From: Nitratireductor sp. XY-223
Lineage (GTDB): Bacteria > Pseudomonadota > Alphaproteobacteria > Rhizobiales > Rhizobiaceae
Reading direction: 5' to 3'
DNA length: 64,000 nt
Assembly (NCBI RefSeq): GCF_004959855.1
Contig: NZ_SPNT01000002.1
Coordinates: forward strand, 982,520-1,046,519
In this document: piece by piece, positions 8,314-16,298 of the stretch
How the letters are laid out: each line of letters starts with the position of its first letter
Numbering within the stretch: position 1 is the first letter of the stretch
Notes under the pieces: generated by a model
What the model was told of the DNA's origin: nothing
Databases searched by the model: none
The model's input: the letters and a program-made list of their open reading frames with translations, nothing else
Program-made: the position numbers and the translations under genes

Positions 8314-9069
8314 ATGACAATCCAGAGTAGCCGGGACGATGATGAAATCGAGCCTGTTTGCTGGGCTTGCAGGGGAGGCTTGAAGCCAAATCAACAAAAA
8401 TGCGTTGAATGCGACTCGTGGCAAAACTGGAGAATGTATTTTGCATTTTCCAGCACGTCACTTGCTTTGCTGGTTGCACTCCTAAGTATAGTCACGACCT
8501 TTTTCTCAATCTCGGATCGATTCGTACCGCGAGGCGTCTTAGTAGCAATCGCCAACGGTGAGCTTATGAAAAATGAGATTGAATTTCACAACAACGAGAA
8601 GTTTCCCATCGTTCTATTTGGTCACGTCAAATGCGATCTCACGGGGTCTTTATCTTATATCGGAGAAGAACCCGGAGGTGTTGCTGATCCCAAAAACACA
8701 AGCGAAACAAAGGTTATTGGAAAGATTGCCTCCGTTAATAGTGTCGAACGAGTTATCAAGCAGGGAGAGTTTGTAACCATCCCCGTCACCTACACTGGCA
8801 GTGGAATGGGGTTTGAGTCAGATATTGCTTTCAACAACCTGGAAAGCCTGATCAACGGCAATTTGGCTCGAATTTACGATGCCGCAGTGAAACCAGTTCA
8901 GTTCGACGACAAGCAATCTGTTTGGTTTTCTGTCAAGAGTCCGCGCAGTTGTACAGTGATGTATCGAACACCATCCGGGCAGGAAATAGAGGTTACATTT
9001 GAAAACAGGTTCATTGAACGAGACATAGTGGCCACTGCAAATCGGGTGTTCTTTCGCGGCCAGAATTGA
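8314..9069 (+). CDS. Zinc-ribbon membrane protein, unknown function
   Basis: A 251-residue protein of unknown function. Near its N-terminus C16, C19, C30 and C33 form C-x2-C-x10-C-x2-C, a probable zinc ribbon facing the cytoplasm. A single membrane helix follows at about residues 43-66, and then a domain of about 180 residues outside the membrane with mixed beta content. Codon use is visibly more A/T-rich than in the housekeeping genes, which suggests recent transfer. It is the last gene before tRNA-Arg and is read toward it. Confidence 0.7.
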   Translation: MTIQSSRDDDEIEPVCWACRGGLKPNQQKCVECDSWQNWRMYFAFSSTSLALLVALLSIVTTFFSISDRFVPRGVLVAIANGELMKNEIEFHNNEKFPIVLFGHVKCDLTGSLSYIGEEPGGVADPKNTSETKVIGKIASVNSVERVIKQGEFVTIPVTYTGSGMGFESDIAFNNLESLINGNLARIYDAAVKPVQFDDKQSVWFSVKSPRSCTVMYRTPSGQEIEVTFENRFIERDIVATANRVFFRGQN

Positions 9070-9114
9070 CGACATGCAGTTGGGCCGCGTCGAACCCTTT
9101 CGCCCCGCAGCATG

Positions 9115-9151
9115 TGTAAACCATGTCACCGGAATGAAATGTAAGCCATGT
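9115..9151. repeat. Two direct copies of TGTAARCCATGT
   Basis: TGTAAACCATGT (9115-9126) and TGTAAGCCATGT (9140-9151) are 12-mers differing at one base and spaced 25 bp apart. The first is followed by CACCGGA. Arrays of this type resemble transposase-binding repeats near the ends of some IS481/IS21-like elements as I remember them. No transposase is present, so this would be a remnant. Confidence 0.5.
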
Positions 9152-9175
9152 AACAAGAATGGACCCATGAGATTC

Positions 9176-9252
9176 TGGCGATCCCGGCAGGATTCGAACC
9201 TGCGACCCTCAGATTAGGAATCTGATGCTCTATCCTGCTGAGCTACGGGACC
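9176..9252 (-). tRNA. tRNA-Arg (anticodon CCT)
   Basis: A 77-nt cloverleaf on the minus strand. The acceptor stem GGTCCCG pairs with CGGGATC, with one G-U pair. The anticodon arm CAGATTCCTAATCTG presents CCT, and the T arm contains GGTTCGAATCC. The discriminator is G and CCA is encoded (9176-9178). The accessory block lies directly beyond its 3' end, the usual position for elements integrated at a tRNA gene. I found no second copy of the tRNA 3' end and no integrase. Confidence 0.97.
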
Positions 9253-9450
9253 GCGTGATCGCGCGAATGACGGCGAAGCGCGTGAATCGCCGATATCCAT
9301 ACTATAAACCGGACGAACATCAAGGGAAATCGGGCAGCGCCGGCGGTGCCGGCGCACAAGGTAATTTTGCCTTTGCCGGCGAATCGTTTGTTTGACCGGC
9401 GGCCGATTGCGACGTCTAATCGCCGTCTAACGACCCACAGGAAACGCCCG

Positions 9451-10554
9451 ATGTTCGGAATCACACCTTCGGCGCGGCTGCGCCCCTCGCCCTTCTACGA
9501 ATCCACCGTTGCAGAAGGGGTGCAGAGCTTCACGACCTACAACAACATGCTGATGCCGACGGGATACGGCGATCCGGAGGGCGAGTATTGGCGGCTGATC
9601 AACGGCGTTTCCATGTGGGACGTCGCCGTTGAGCGGCAGATCGAGCTGCACGGCCCCGATGCCGGCCGGCTGGCGCAGATCCTGTCGCCGCGCGACCTCG
9701 GCAAATGTGTCGAAGGCCAGGGCAAATACGTGGCGCTGTGCAACCACGCGGGAACGCTGATCAACGATCCGATCCTGTTGAAGCTCGCCGAGGACCGCTA
9801 CTGGCTGTCCATCGCCGATTCCAACATCTTGTTCTGGGCAAGGGCCGTCGCCAGCGAGCGCGGGCTTGATGTCGCGGTGAGTGAAGCCGATGTGTCGCCA
9901 CTCGCCGTGCAGGGGCCGAAGGCGGAGGACGTCGTCGCCTCGCTGTTCGGCGACTGGGTGCGCGATCTCAAGTATTTCTGGTTTTCCGAAACCGAGATCG
10001 ACGGCATCCCGGTTGCCGTCGCCCGCTCCGGCTGGTCGAAGCAGGGTGGTTTTGAGATCTACCTCATGGACGGATCAAAGGGCGCGGGGCTCTGGGACCG
10101 CGTCAAGGAGGCCGGCAAGCCCTTTGATATCGGCCCCGGCAATCCGAACGCCTGCGAGCGCATCGAGAGCGGCCTGTTGTCCTGGGGCGGTGATACGGAC
10201 GATGCCACCAATCCCTACGAGGTGCGCCTCGGGCCCTTCGTCGACCTGGACGTCGCGGACGACGTCGTCGGCATAAAGGCGCTGAGGGCCATAAAGGCGG
10301 AGGGGCCGAAGCGGCACCAGCTCGGCGCAGTCCTCGAAAACGACGAACCGACGGCGCTGCCGGCACACTGGTACGACATTCTCGTCGACGGCGAGAAGGT
10401 CGGCGACCTGACCAATTGCGTGTGGTCCTACCGGCTGAAGCGCAATATTGGCTTCGCGCTCGTCTCGACGCGGGTAAAGCCGGGCGCAGAGGTGGTGGTC
10501 CACAAGGACGGTTGGGCTATTCCCGCGGCGCTCAGTAAATTGCCGTTCATCTGA
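9451..10554 (+). CDS. DmdA-like THF-dependent demethylase (GcvT superfamily)
   Basis: An aminomethyltransferase-fold protein of 367 residues, the length of DMSP demethylase DmdA, which moves a methyl group from dimethylsulfoniopropionate to tetrahydrofolate. The N-terminal pattern (SPFYEST, FTTYNNMLMPTGYGD), WDVAVERQ, and RSGWSKQGGFEIY fit the DmdA branch better than glycine-cleavage GcvT. DmdA-like paralogues of unproven substrate are common, so DMSP activity is an inference. The ATG at 9451 is used with AGGAA upstream; the frame is open to about 9346. No downstream dmdBCD genes are nearby. Confidence 0.75.
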   Translation: MFGITPSARLRPSPFYESTVAEGVQSFTTYNNMLMPTGYGDPEGEYWRLINGVSMWDVAVERQIELHGPDAGRLAQILSPRDLGKCVEGQGKYVALCNHAGTLINDPILLKLAEDRYWLSIADSNILFWARAVASERGLDVAVSEADVSPLAVQGPKAEDVVASLFGDWVRDLKYFWFSETEIDGIPVAVARSGWSKQGGFEIYLMDGSKGAGLWDRVKEAGKPFDIGPGNPNACERIESGLLSWGGDTDDATNPYEVRLGPFVDLDVADDVVGIKALRAIKAEGPKRHQLGAVLENDEPTALPAHWYDILVDGEKVGDLTNCVWSYRLKRNIGFALVSTRVKPGAEVVVHKDGWAIPAALSKLPFI

Positions 10555-10585
10555 GGCCGGCCTTGTTCCGCGACATGCGGTCCGA

Positions 10586-11287
10586 TCAGGCGGAAAACAG
10601 GCTTTCCGCCGTTCCGATCGGCTGCTGCTGGTAGATCGTCTCCAGGAAACGCCACAGCTCGTCGCTCAGCCACTCGGGCAGGCCCTGGCGCCGCTGCATG
10701 ATGAAGTCGGTAAAGTTGAACGATGGATCCTCGACGAAGTCGAGCGCATCGGCGGACAGGGCGGGAAGCCGTATCTGCCGGTCCATGCCGATCTTCACAA
10801 GCTCGTACTCGCCGTAGACCGGGGCGCGAAAGGCGCCGATCGCATCGTTGCGAACAAGAACGAACTGGCTCGAGGTCAGCCGTCCGCGCAGGGTGACGGC
10901 CGCCTGGATCGAGGCGAGCGTGCGGTCGAGAAAGAAGAAGACCGCGACGCCCATGCCCGCCTCAGTGGCGGCCTTGTCGTAGCCGATATCCTCGAAGATC
11001 GAGAAGAACCGCTCGAGATGGTGGGCCTCAAGGTCGATCACGTAGTCGCGTTCCGGGTGGTCCAGAATGCTGTCGAACAGGCGCATCTGCCCGTCCGTGC
11101 TCGACAGGTCAATGATGTCGCTTTCCTTGGGGAAATAACCCTTGATGGTTCCGTGCGGAAAATCGGTGTCGATCACCCGGGGCAGGCTGTCCGTTCCCAG
11201 GCGCAGCAGCTCCGCGTAAAGCCGCGCAAAGATGGTCTTGCCGTTGCGGGCCTCGTCGGAGCAGATGATGTGAATATTGGCGCCGAT
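10586..11287 (-). CDS. Degenerate ParA/MinD-like ATPase paralogue, ATC start
   Basis: This protein aligns without gaps over its first 19 residues with the ParA-like protein encoded just upstream. It keeps G16-K17-T18 of the P-loop and the later DTDFPHGTIK segment. The deviant-Walker K12-G13-G14 of the neighbour is E12-A13-R14 here, so the signature lysine is lost. No ATG, GTG or TTG exists between an in-frame stop and the P-loop. ATC at 11287-11285 lies exactly where the neighbour's ATG aligns and has AGGAG 7 nt upstream, so I place the start there (233 residues). A GTG at 11176 would delete the P-loop. A sequencing error or a mutated start is possible. The function is unknown. Confidence 0.65.
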   Translation of the reverse strand: MGANIHIICSDEARNGKTIFARLYAELLRLGTDSLPRVIDTDFPHGTIKGYFPKESDIIDLSSTDGQMRLFDSILDHPERDYVIDLEAHHLERFFSIFEDIGYDKAATEAGMGVAVFFFLDRTLASIQAAVTLRGRLTSSQFVLVRNDAIGAFRAPVYGEYELVKIGMDRQIRLPALSADALDFVEDPSFNFTDFIMQRRQGLPEWLSDELWRFLETIYQQQPIGTAESLFSA

Positions 11288-11305
11288 GGCAGGACTCCTG
11301 CTTGC

Positions 11306-11359
11306 CCCGGTGCTTCAAAACCGGGTGCAAATGATACGGGGTCACTCTAACCCCGTATC
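11306..11359 (-). promoter_or_regulatory. Two intercistronic hairpins between ParA-like genes
   Basis: The 82-bp gap between the two ParA-like genes holds a perfect 10-bp inverted repeat, GATACGGGGT (11333-11342) and ACCCCGTATC (11350-11359). A 6-bp hairpin, CCCGGT (11306-11311) with ACCGGG (11320-11325), lies closer to the second gene. On the minus-strand transcript neither is followed by a U run. They look more like mRNA-stability or attenuation structures than a complete terminator. Confidence 0.5.
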
Positions 11360-11369
11360 TTAACAGGTT

Positions 11370-12149
11370 TTACTTCTTTGCCGCCCGCTGCGGTTCGGCC
11401 TTGGGCTTGGCCGCGGTTTCGCGGCTGGCACGGCCGAGATTCTGCAGAAGGCTGAGATGGCTGAACTCGCCGTCCAGGTCTGAAATCCACTTGCGGACAT
11501 AGCCGCGCAGCACGAACGAGAAATTGGCGTCGCTGCCGCGCGCGTCCTTGTTCTCGACAAAACCGGAGAATGTCGCGCCGGCCAGATCGACCTGCTCATA
11601 GGCCATCTCGTTGAGTTTCGGAATGTCGATTTCCGTCGCGTCGGGCAGATCGGCGAAATACTTCTTGAAGGTTTTCTCGTCCCACTCGAAGAAGTTGGTT
11701 TCGTTGATGAAATTCCGGGCAATGACGTAATTGATGCCTTTGATGTAGTCGGAGATCTCGTTGATCTCGTCGAGGGAGGCCACGGACGGCCCGACAACAT
11801 GGATCAGCCCGAGATCGAACTGGCCATGGCGGGCAGCCTCCAGGACGCCGATGCGGTCGAACGTGTCGAGCGAAGACGACAGGTTGCCGGCCTTCAGGTC
11901 GACGATGGTGACCTTCACGGCCGCGGAATCGAGCGTGTCCAGTATCTTCATCTGATCGGCGACCGAATTCAGATCGATGATCTCGGTAATGTCGGGATAG
12001 AACCGCTTGAGCGTTCCGCGCGGGTTCTCGGTGTCGAAGGCGCGGGCCGGCATGTTTTTCCGGGCGAGATAGTCCAACAGCGCACGGGAGGTCGTTGTCT
12101 TGCCGACGCCGCCCTTGTCTGCGCCTACCATAATCACGGTTGGTTTCAT
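11370..12149 (-). CDS. ParA/MinD-family ATPase
   Basis: A 259-residue soluble P-loop ATPase with the deviant Walker A motif DKGGVGKT at residues 11-18, including signature lysine K12, followed by DTENPRGTLKRFYP. ParA/MinD proteins use ATP-dependent dimerisation on DNA or membrane to position cargo. The cargo here is unknown, and no parB or min partner is adjacent. The C-terminus is Lys/Ala/Pro-rich (KPKAEPQRAAKK). The ATG at 12149 has AGGGAA upstream; the frame is open to 12371 but that extension is not protein-like. It is followed by the degenerate paralogue, so the pair may act as a heterodimer. Confidence 0.8.
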   Translation of the reverse strand: MKPTVIMVGADKGGVGKTTTSRALLDYLARKNMPARAFDTENPRGTLKRFYPDITEIIDLNSVADQMKILDTLDSAAVKVTIVDLKAGNLSSSLDTFDRIGVLEAARHGQFDLGLIHVVGPSVASLDEINEISDYIKGINYVIARNFINETNFFEWDEKTFKKYFADLPDATEIDIPKLNEMAYEQVDLAGATFSGFVENKDARGSDANFSFVLRGYVRKWISDLDGEFSHLSLLQNLGRASRETAAKPKAEPQRAAKK

Positions 12150-12435
12150 GAATTCTGTTCCCTGATTGCGCGCGGCCCGAAATGCGGCCCCGCTTCTTGT
12201 GTCTTTGTGAACGCAACACTGACTTCGCCGCACGTTCGATAAGGAACTTATTTCCGGCGAAAACGTGGCGGTCCGGCGTTCGCGCAAAATCTCTTTGCCA
12301 CGCCGCCGGGCGGGGCGCTCGTCGGACGGGTCAATTCCAAATATTTCAGTACCGGGTGCAATTATCCACAACCGCGCCGGGCCCTATCCAATCCATTCCT
12401 GCTGCCTATAATCGGGCAAAAAACGGAGGGGTATC

Positions 12436-13299
12436 TTGGGCATCCTACTGAGCGTTTTCCTGCCGCTTTCGCTGGCCTTCATCATGTTTTCTCTCGGCCT
12501 TGGCCTGACCGTCGCGGACTTCGCCAGGGTCGTGGCGCGGCCGAAGGCGTTCTTCGCCGGCGCGGTATCGCAGATCGTCGTGCTGCCGGTCGTCGCGTTC
12601 CTGCTGCTGCAGCTTTTCCGCCTGCCGCCGGAACTGGCCGTCGGCGTGATGATCCTGTCGTTCTGCCCGGGCGGCGTGACGTCCAACATCATCACAAAAC
12701 TCGCCGGCGGGGCGGTCGCCCTCTCGGTGACCCTGACCGGCGTCGTCAGCCTGTTGTCGGTGGTCACCGTGCCATTGCTCGTCGCCTGGGCGGCCAACCA
12801 TTTCATGGGCCAGGCGGCGCCGGATATCGACGTCACGGCGCTGGCGCTCGCCATGTTCGCGATCACCGCCGTGCCGGTGGCGATCGGCGTCGCGCTGCGT
12901 CATTTCGCCGAAGGACTGGCCGACCGGATCGAGGCGGCGGTCTCGCGCATCGCGCTCGTTCTCTTCGTGGTCATCGTCATCGGCGCGCTTGCCGCGAACT
13001 GGAGCCTGTTCATCACCAACCTCGTCCTGCTCGGGCCGCTGCTCGTTGTTCTGAACATCGTGCTCCTGTTGCTCGGTCTCGGCATCGCAAAGGCCATGGG
13101 GCTCGACCACGCGGACGGCGTGGCCATCGCCATCGAGACCGGCGTTCAAAACAGCACATTGGGCATCACCGTCGGTAGCCTGATCGTCGAGGCCGCCACC
13201 GGACTGCCGCCCTTCAGCCTGCCATCGGGCGTCTACGGCATAACGATGTATTTCGTCGCCCTGCCGTTCATCTACCTGATGCGGCGCCGGAGGGGCTGA
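12436..13299 (+). CDS. BASS-family sodium-dependent transporter
   Basis: An inner-membrane transporter of the bile acid:sodium symporter family, 287 residues, with about nine or ten hydrophobic segments. Family hallmarks are FCPGGVTSNIITKLAGG near residue 75 and AIAIETGVQNSTLG near residue 235. Substrates in bacteria are usually organic anions; none can be assigned. The start is TTG at 12436, supported by GGAGGGG immediately upstream. Its stop abuts the stop of the convergent amidase gene with no base between them. Confidence 0.9.
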   Translation: MGILLSVFLPLSLAFIMFSLGLGLTVADFARVVARPKAFFAGAVSQIVVLPVVAFLLLQLFRLPPELAVGVMILSFCPGGVTSNIITKLAGGAVALSVTLTGVVSLLSVVTVPLLVAWAANHFMGQAAPDIDVTALALAMFAITAVPVAIGVALRHFAEGLADRIEAAVSRIALVLFVVIVIGALAANWSLFITNLVLLGPLLVVLNIVLLLLGLGIAKAMGLDHADGVAIAIETGVQNSTLGITVGSLIVEAATGLPPFSLPSGVYGITMYFVALPFIYLMRRRRG

Positions 13300-14733
13300 T
13301 CAGGCAGTGGCGAGCTCCGCCGGATAGGTCCAGGGCGCCTCGGCCTCGATGTGCTGGGCGATGTCGAGCAACAGCAGATCAGCCCCGATCGGTCCGATCA
13401 ACTGGACCGACAGCGGCAGGCCGGCGCGCGACAGGCCGCGCGGCAGGCTGATTGCGGGAATGCCTGCGACATTCGCAAGCGGCGCGCGTGGCGCGATTTC
13501 CGCCATCTGCCGCCACGCCGCGTCGAGATCCGTCCGGTCCGGCGGCATTGCGCCGATTTTCGGCGGGCCGCCCGCCAGCATGGGCATGACGATGGCGTCG
13601 ATCCCGTCGAAGAGCCGCCAGCAGCCGTGGGCGATCCGTGCCATCTGTGTGTCGTTGGCAAAGAAGCGGGCGGCCGACATGGCGCGTCCCTCGGCGGCTG
13701 CGGCGGCGATGACCGGGCTCACCTCTTCGTCGGGAATGTGTAGCGCATCGAGCCACGCGGCCTGAGAAACCGAAAGGCAGGCGCGGTCGCATGCCGCTGC
13801 CTCGGCGGCCAGCCGATCGAGAGCGGCGACATCGATTTCGATGATGGTGTTTCCTTGCGCCTCAAGGAGCGGCGCAAGCGTGCGCAGCGCCTCGGCCTCC
13901 TCGTCTCCAAGCCCGGCGGGCGCGGTGTCGACAAGGCCGATCGTCATGCCCTTCACGGGCACACCCGAGAGCGTCACCTCGCCATAGGGGCCCTGTGTAT
14001 GGCCCGACACCGCGACCAGCGCCGCGCGGATGTCGCGCACCGAGCGCGCCAGCACCAGTTCGCCCGTGACACCCATCAGGTGATTGTCGAAATCGGGGGC
14101 GTTGGGGACCAGCCCGCGCGAGGGTTTCAGCCCGACCAGGCCGCAGCAGGCCGCGGGAACGCGGATCGAGCCGGCCGCATCGGTGGCATGGGCGATTGCC
14201 ACGATGCCGGACGCAACGGCGCTGGCGGCGCCGCCGGAGGAGCCGCCCGGCGAATAGTCCGGGTTCCACGGGTTCCTGGCAATGGGGCCGCCCGGCGGCT
14301 CGCTTGTCAGCGCCAGGCCGAATTCCGGCGTGGTGGTCACGCCGAAGGGGAGCAATCCGCAATGGCGAAAGCGTTCGAAGACGAGGCTGTCCGCCTCGGG
14401 CAGCGGCAACCGCGCCGCAAGGGCCGGCGCGCCGGCATGGGCCGGAAGCCCCCTTGCCACATTGCCAAGGTCCTTGGCAAGGAAGGGAACGCCGGCAAAC
14501 GGGGCATTGAGGGCATGCTGGTCCTTGTCCGCCAGGCGTTTGTCGAACGCTTCGGCAGCCTCCAGGCCCATCGCTTCGTCGATATGGCGGAGCGCACCGA
14601 ACGGGTCGGATTTCGCCCGCGCAATGCTTGCCTGCATCAGGGCGAGCGCCGATGTTTCACCGTGGCGCACGGCTTCCGCAAGGGCCGTGGCATCTGCCGG
14701 GGGTGCCGTACTGGCGGCTTCGGTCGGTGTCAT
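13300..14733 (-). CDS. Amidase (amidase signature family)
   Basis: A 477-residue amidase-signature enzyme that hydrolyses an amide to acid and amine. The Ser-cisSer-Lys triad is complete: K87 (FLAKDLG), S166 (GGSSGG) and nucleophile S189 (AAGSIRVP). The substrate is unknown. GatA is unlikely because gatBC are absent and the gene sits with a deaminase. It lies 24 bp downstream of the CodA-like gene on the same strand, so both are probably one operon for the breakdown of a cyclic amide or N-heterocycle. The ATG at 14733 is used. Confidence 0.88.
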   Translation of the reverse strand: MTPTEAASTAPPADATALAEAVRHGETSALALMQASIARAKSDPFGALRHIDEAMGLEAAEAFDKRLADKDQHALNAPFAGVPFLAKDLGNVARGLPAHAGAPALAARLPLPEADSLVFERFRHCGLLPFGVTTTPEFGLALTSEPPGGPIARNPWNPDYSPGGSSGGAASAVASGIVAIAHATDAAGSIRVPAACCGLVGLKPSRGLVPNAPDFDNHLMGVTGELVLARSVRDIRAALVAVSGHTQGPYGEVTLSGVPVKGMTIGLVDTAPAGLGDEEAEALRTLAPLLEAQGNTIIEIDVAALDRLAAEAAACDRACLSVSQAAWLDALHIPDEEVSPVIAAAAAEGRAMSAARFFANDTQMARIAHGCWRLFDGIDAIVMPMLAGGPPKIGAMPPDRTDLDAAWRQMAEIAPRAPLANVAGIPAISLPRGLSRAGLPLSVQLIGPIGADLLLLDIAQHIEAEAPWTYPAELATA

Positions 14734-14757
14734 TGCATTGCCCGCCTTCGTTGCCTG

Positions 14758-16053
14758 TCAGCCGGAGGCCTCGACCGGCGCGTAGTCGGCCGGATTGAGC
14801 GTTTCCGGCCGGCCTTCGAGATTAAGCCGCGTGATATTCGGTTCGGTCTCGGCAAGGACCGCCCCGCTGCGGATCACCGCAAGACGCGTCGCCTTCAGCC
14901 TGATGGCCTCGACCGGATCGCGCGCGTCGAGAACGACACAATTCGCCGGCCTGCCCTTTTCGATGCCGTAGTCGTCCAGTCCGAAAGCCCTCGCCGAATT
15001 CACGGTGACGGCGTCGAAGGCCTGTTTCATGGCATCAATCGACGTCATCTGGCCGACATGGACCGCCATGTGGGCGACTTCCAGCATGTCGGCGCTGCCG
15101 AGCGAGTACCACGGATCCATGCAGCAATCCTGGCCGAGCGCGACGTTGACGCCGGCGGCCATGAGCTCGGGCACCCGGGTCATGCCGCGCCGCTTCGGAT
15201 AGGTGTCGTGCCGTCCCTGCAGGGTGATGTTGATCAGCGGATTGGGTATCGCGTGGACCTGCGCCTCCGCGATCAGCGGAATCAGCTTGGAAACGTAGTA
15301 ATTGTCCATGGAATGCATGGAGGTCAGATGCGAGCCGGCGACCCGCCCCTCAAGGCCGAGCCTGACCGTTTCGGCGGCCAGCGTCTCGATATGACGCGAG
15401 GCCGGATCGTCGGTCTCGTCGCAATGCATGTCGACCCGAAGGCCGCGTTCGGCGGCTATCTCGCACAGCCTTCGCACGGAAGCCGCGCCGTCCGCCATCG
15501 TGCGCTCGAAATGCGGAATGCCGCCGACAATGTCGACACCCTTGTCGAGCGCCCGCAGCAGGTTGCGTTCGGCGCCCGGCGCACGGAACAGGCCGTCTTG
15601 GGGAAAGGCCACAAGCTGCAGATCGATATGCGGTTTGATCTTCTCGCGAACCTCGAGCAGCGCGTCGACGGCCAGAAGGCGGTCGTCGCACACATCGACA
15701 TGGCTGCGAATGGACAAAAGCCCGCGCGCGACGGCGAGATCGCAATAGCGCAGCGCACGCTCGACAACTGCCTCGTGGGTCAGGAGCGGCTTCAACTCGC
15801 CCCAAAGGGCAATGCCTTCAAGCAGCGTTCCGGACCGGTTGAGCCTCGGTTGTCCGAGCGACAGGGTGGCGTCCATGTGGAAATGCGGATCGATGAAAGG
15901 CGGGGTCACGAGCCTTCCGCGCGCGTCGATCGTCCTTCGTGCCTGCGCGTCCAGGCTCGGTGCCACGGCGTCGAACCGATCGCCGGAAATGGCGATATCG
16001 ACCCCGCTGCGGCCGTCGGGAAGGTTGGCGTTTGTGATCAGCAGATCGAGCAT
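14758..16053 (-). CDS. Cytosine-deaminase-like amidohydrolase (CodA homologue)
   Basis: A 431-residue metal-dependent amidohydrolase, strongly similar along its length to E. coli cytosine deaminase as I remember that sequence. With a constant offset of 4 residues, the metal and substrate residues are present as H57, H59, Q152, H210, E213, H242 and D309. The second aspartate of the active-site pair (Asp314 in E. coli) is Cys310 here. That position contacts the pyrimidine ring and affects specificity, so the substrate may not be cytosine. The ATG at 16053 has GGAG upstream; the longer frame to 16146 is not needed for homology. It is probably co-transcribed with the amidase. Confidence 0.85.
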   Translation of the reverse strand: MLDLLITNANLPDGRSGVDIAISGDRFDAVAPSLDAQARRTIDARGRLVTPPFIDPHFHMDATLSLGQPRLNRSGTLLEGIALWGELKPLLTHEAVVERALRYCDLAVARGLLSIRSHVDVCDDRLLAVDALLEVREKIKPHIDLQLVAFPQDGLFRAPGAERNLLRALDKGVDIVGGIPHFERTMADGAASVRRLCEIAAERGLRVDMHCDETDDPASRHIETLAAETVRLGLEGRVAGSHLTSMHSMDNYYVSKLIPLIAEAQVHAIPNPLINITLQGRHDTYPKRRGMTRVPELMAAGVNVALGQDCCMDPWYSLGSADMLEVAHMAVHVGQMTSIDAMKQAFDAVTVNSARAFGLDDYGIEKGRPANCVVLDARDPVEAIRLKATRLAVIRSGAVLAETEPNITRLNLEGRPETLNPADYAPVEASG

Positions 16054-16238
16054 GGGCGACTCCAGATTGATTGCGGCCGGCTGCTTTCCGGCACGGGCGC
16101 TCCATTGCAGCACGCGGTCGGCATGTCCGACAAGGGGCAGGGGCAAAAGACGAGCCTGTGTGCGACCCGAAAGCAGCCGTCACGGGTCAGAGAAGGTGCC
16201 TAAACACTCGACATTCGCGCTCCGGACGGCTATGCCCC

Positions 16239-16254
16239 GCAGGTCATGACCTGC
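16239..16254. promoter_or_regulatory. 16-bp perfect palindrome upstream of hisC
   Basis: GCAGGTCATGACCTGC is self-complementary over all 16 bases and ends 44 bp before the hisC ATG, in the divergent region between the CodA-like gene and hisC. The position fits an operator for a dimeric regulator. No regulator gene is adjacent. Confidence 0.4.
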
Positions 16255-16298
16255 CGCCGGTCGCGATGCGCCGACGGTAGTAGCAGGGAAACGGACAC

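Noticed and set aside
4098-9252. Search for a duplicated tRNA-Arg 3' end (attachment sites) and an integrase
   Set aside because: I found no repeat of the tRNA 3' end on the left side and no integrase frame, so integration is only suggested by context.
13855-16203. A 782-codon plus-strand frame
   Set aside because: It is antisense to the amidase and CodA-like genes, both of which have complete catalytic residues. It results from high GC at third codon positions.
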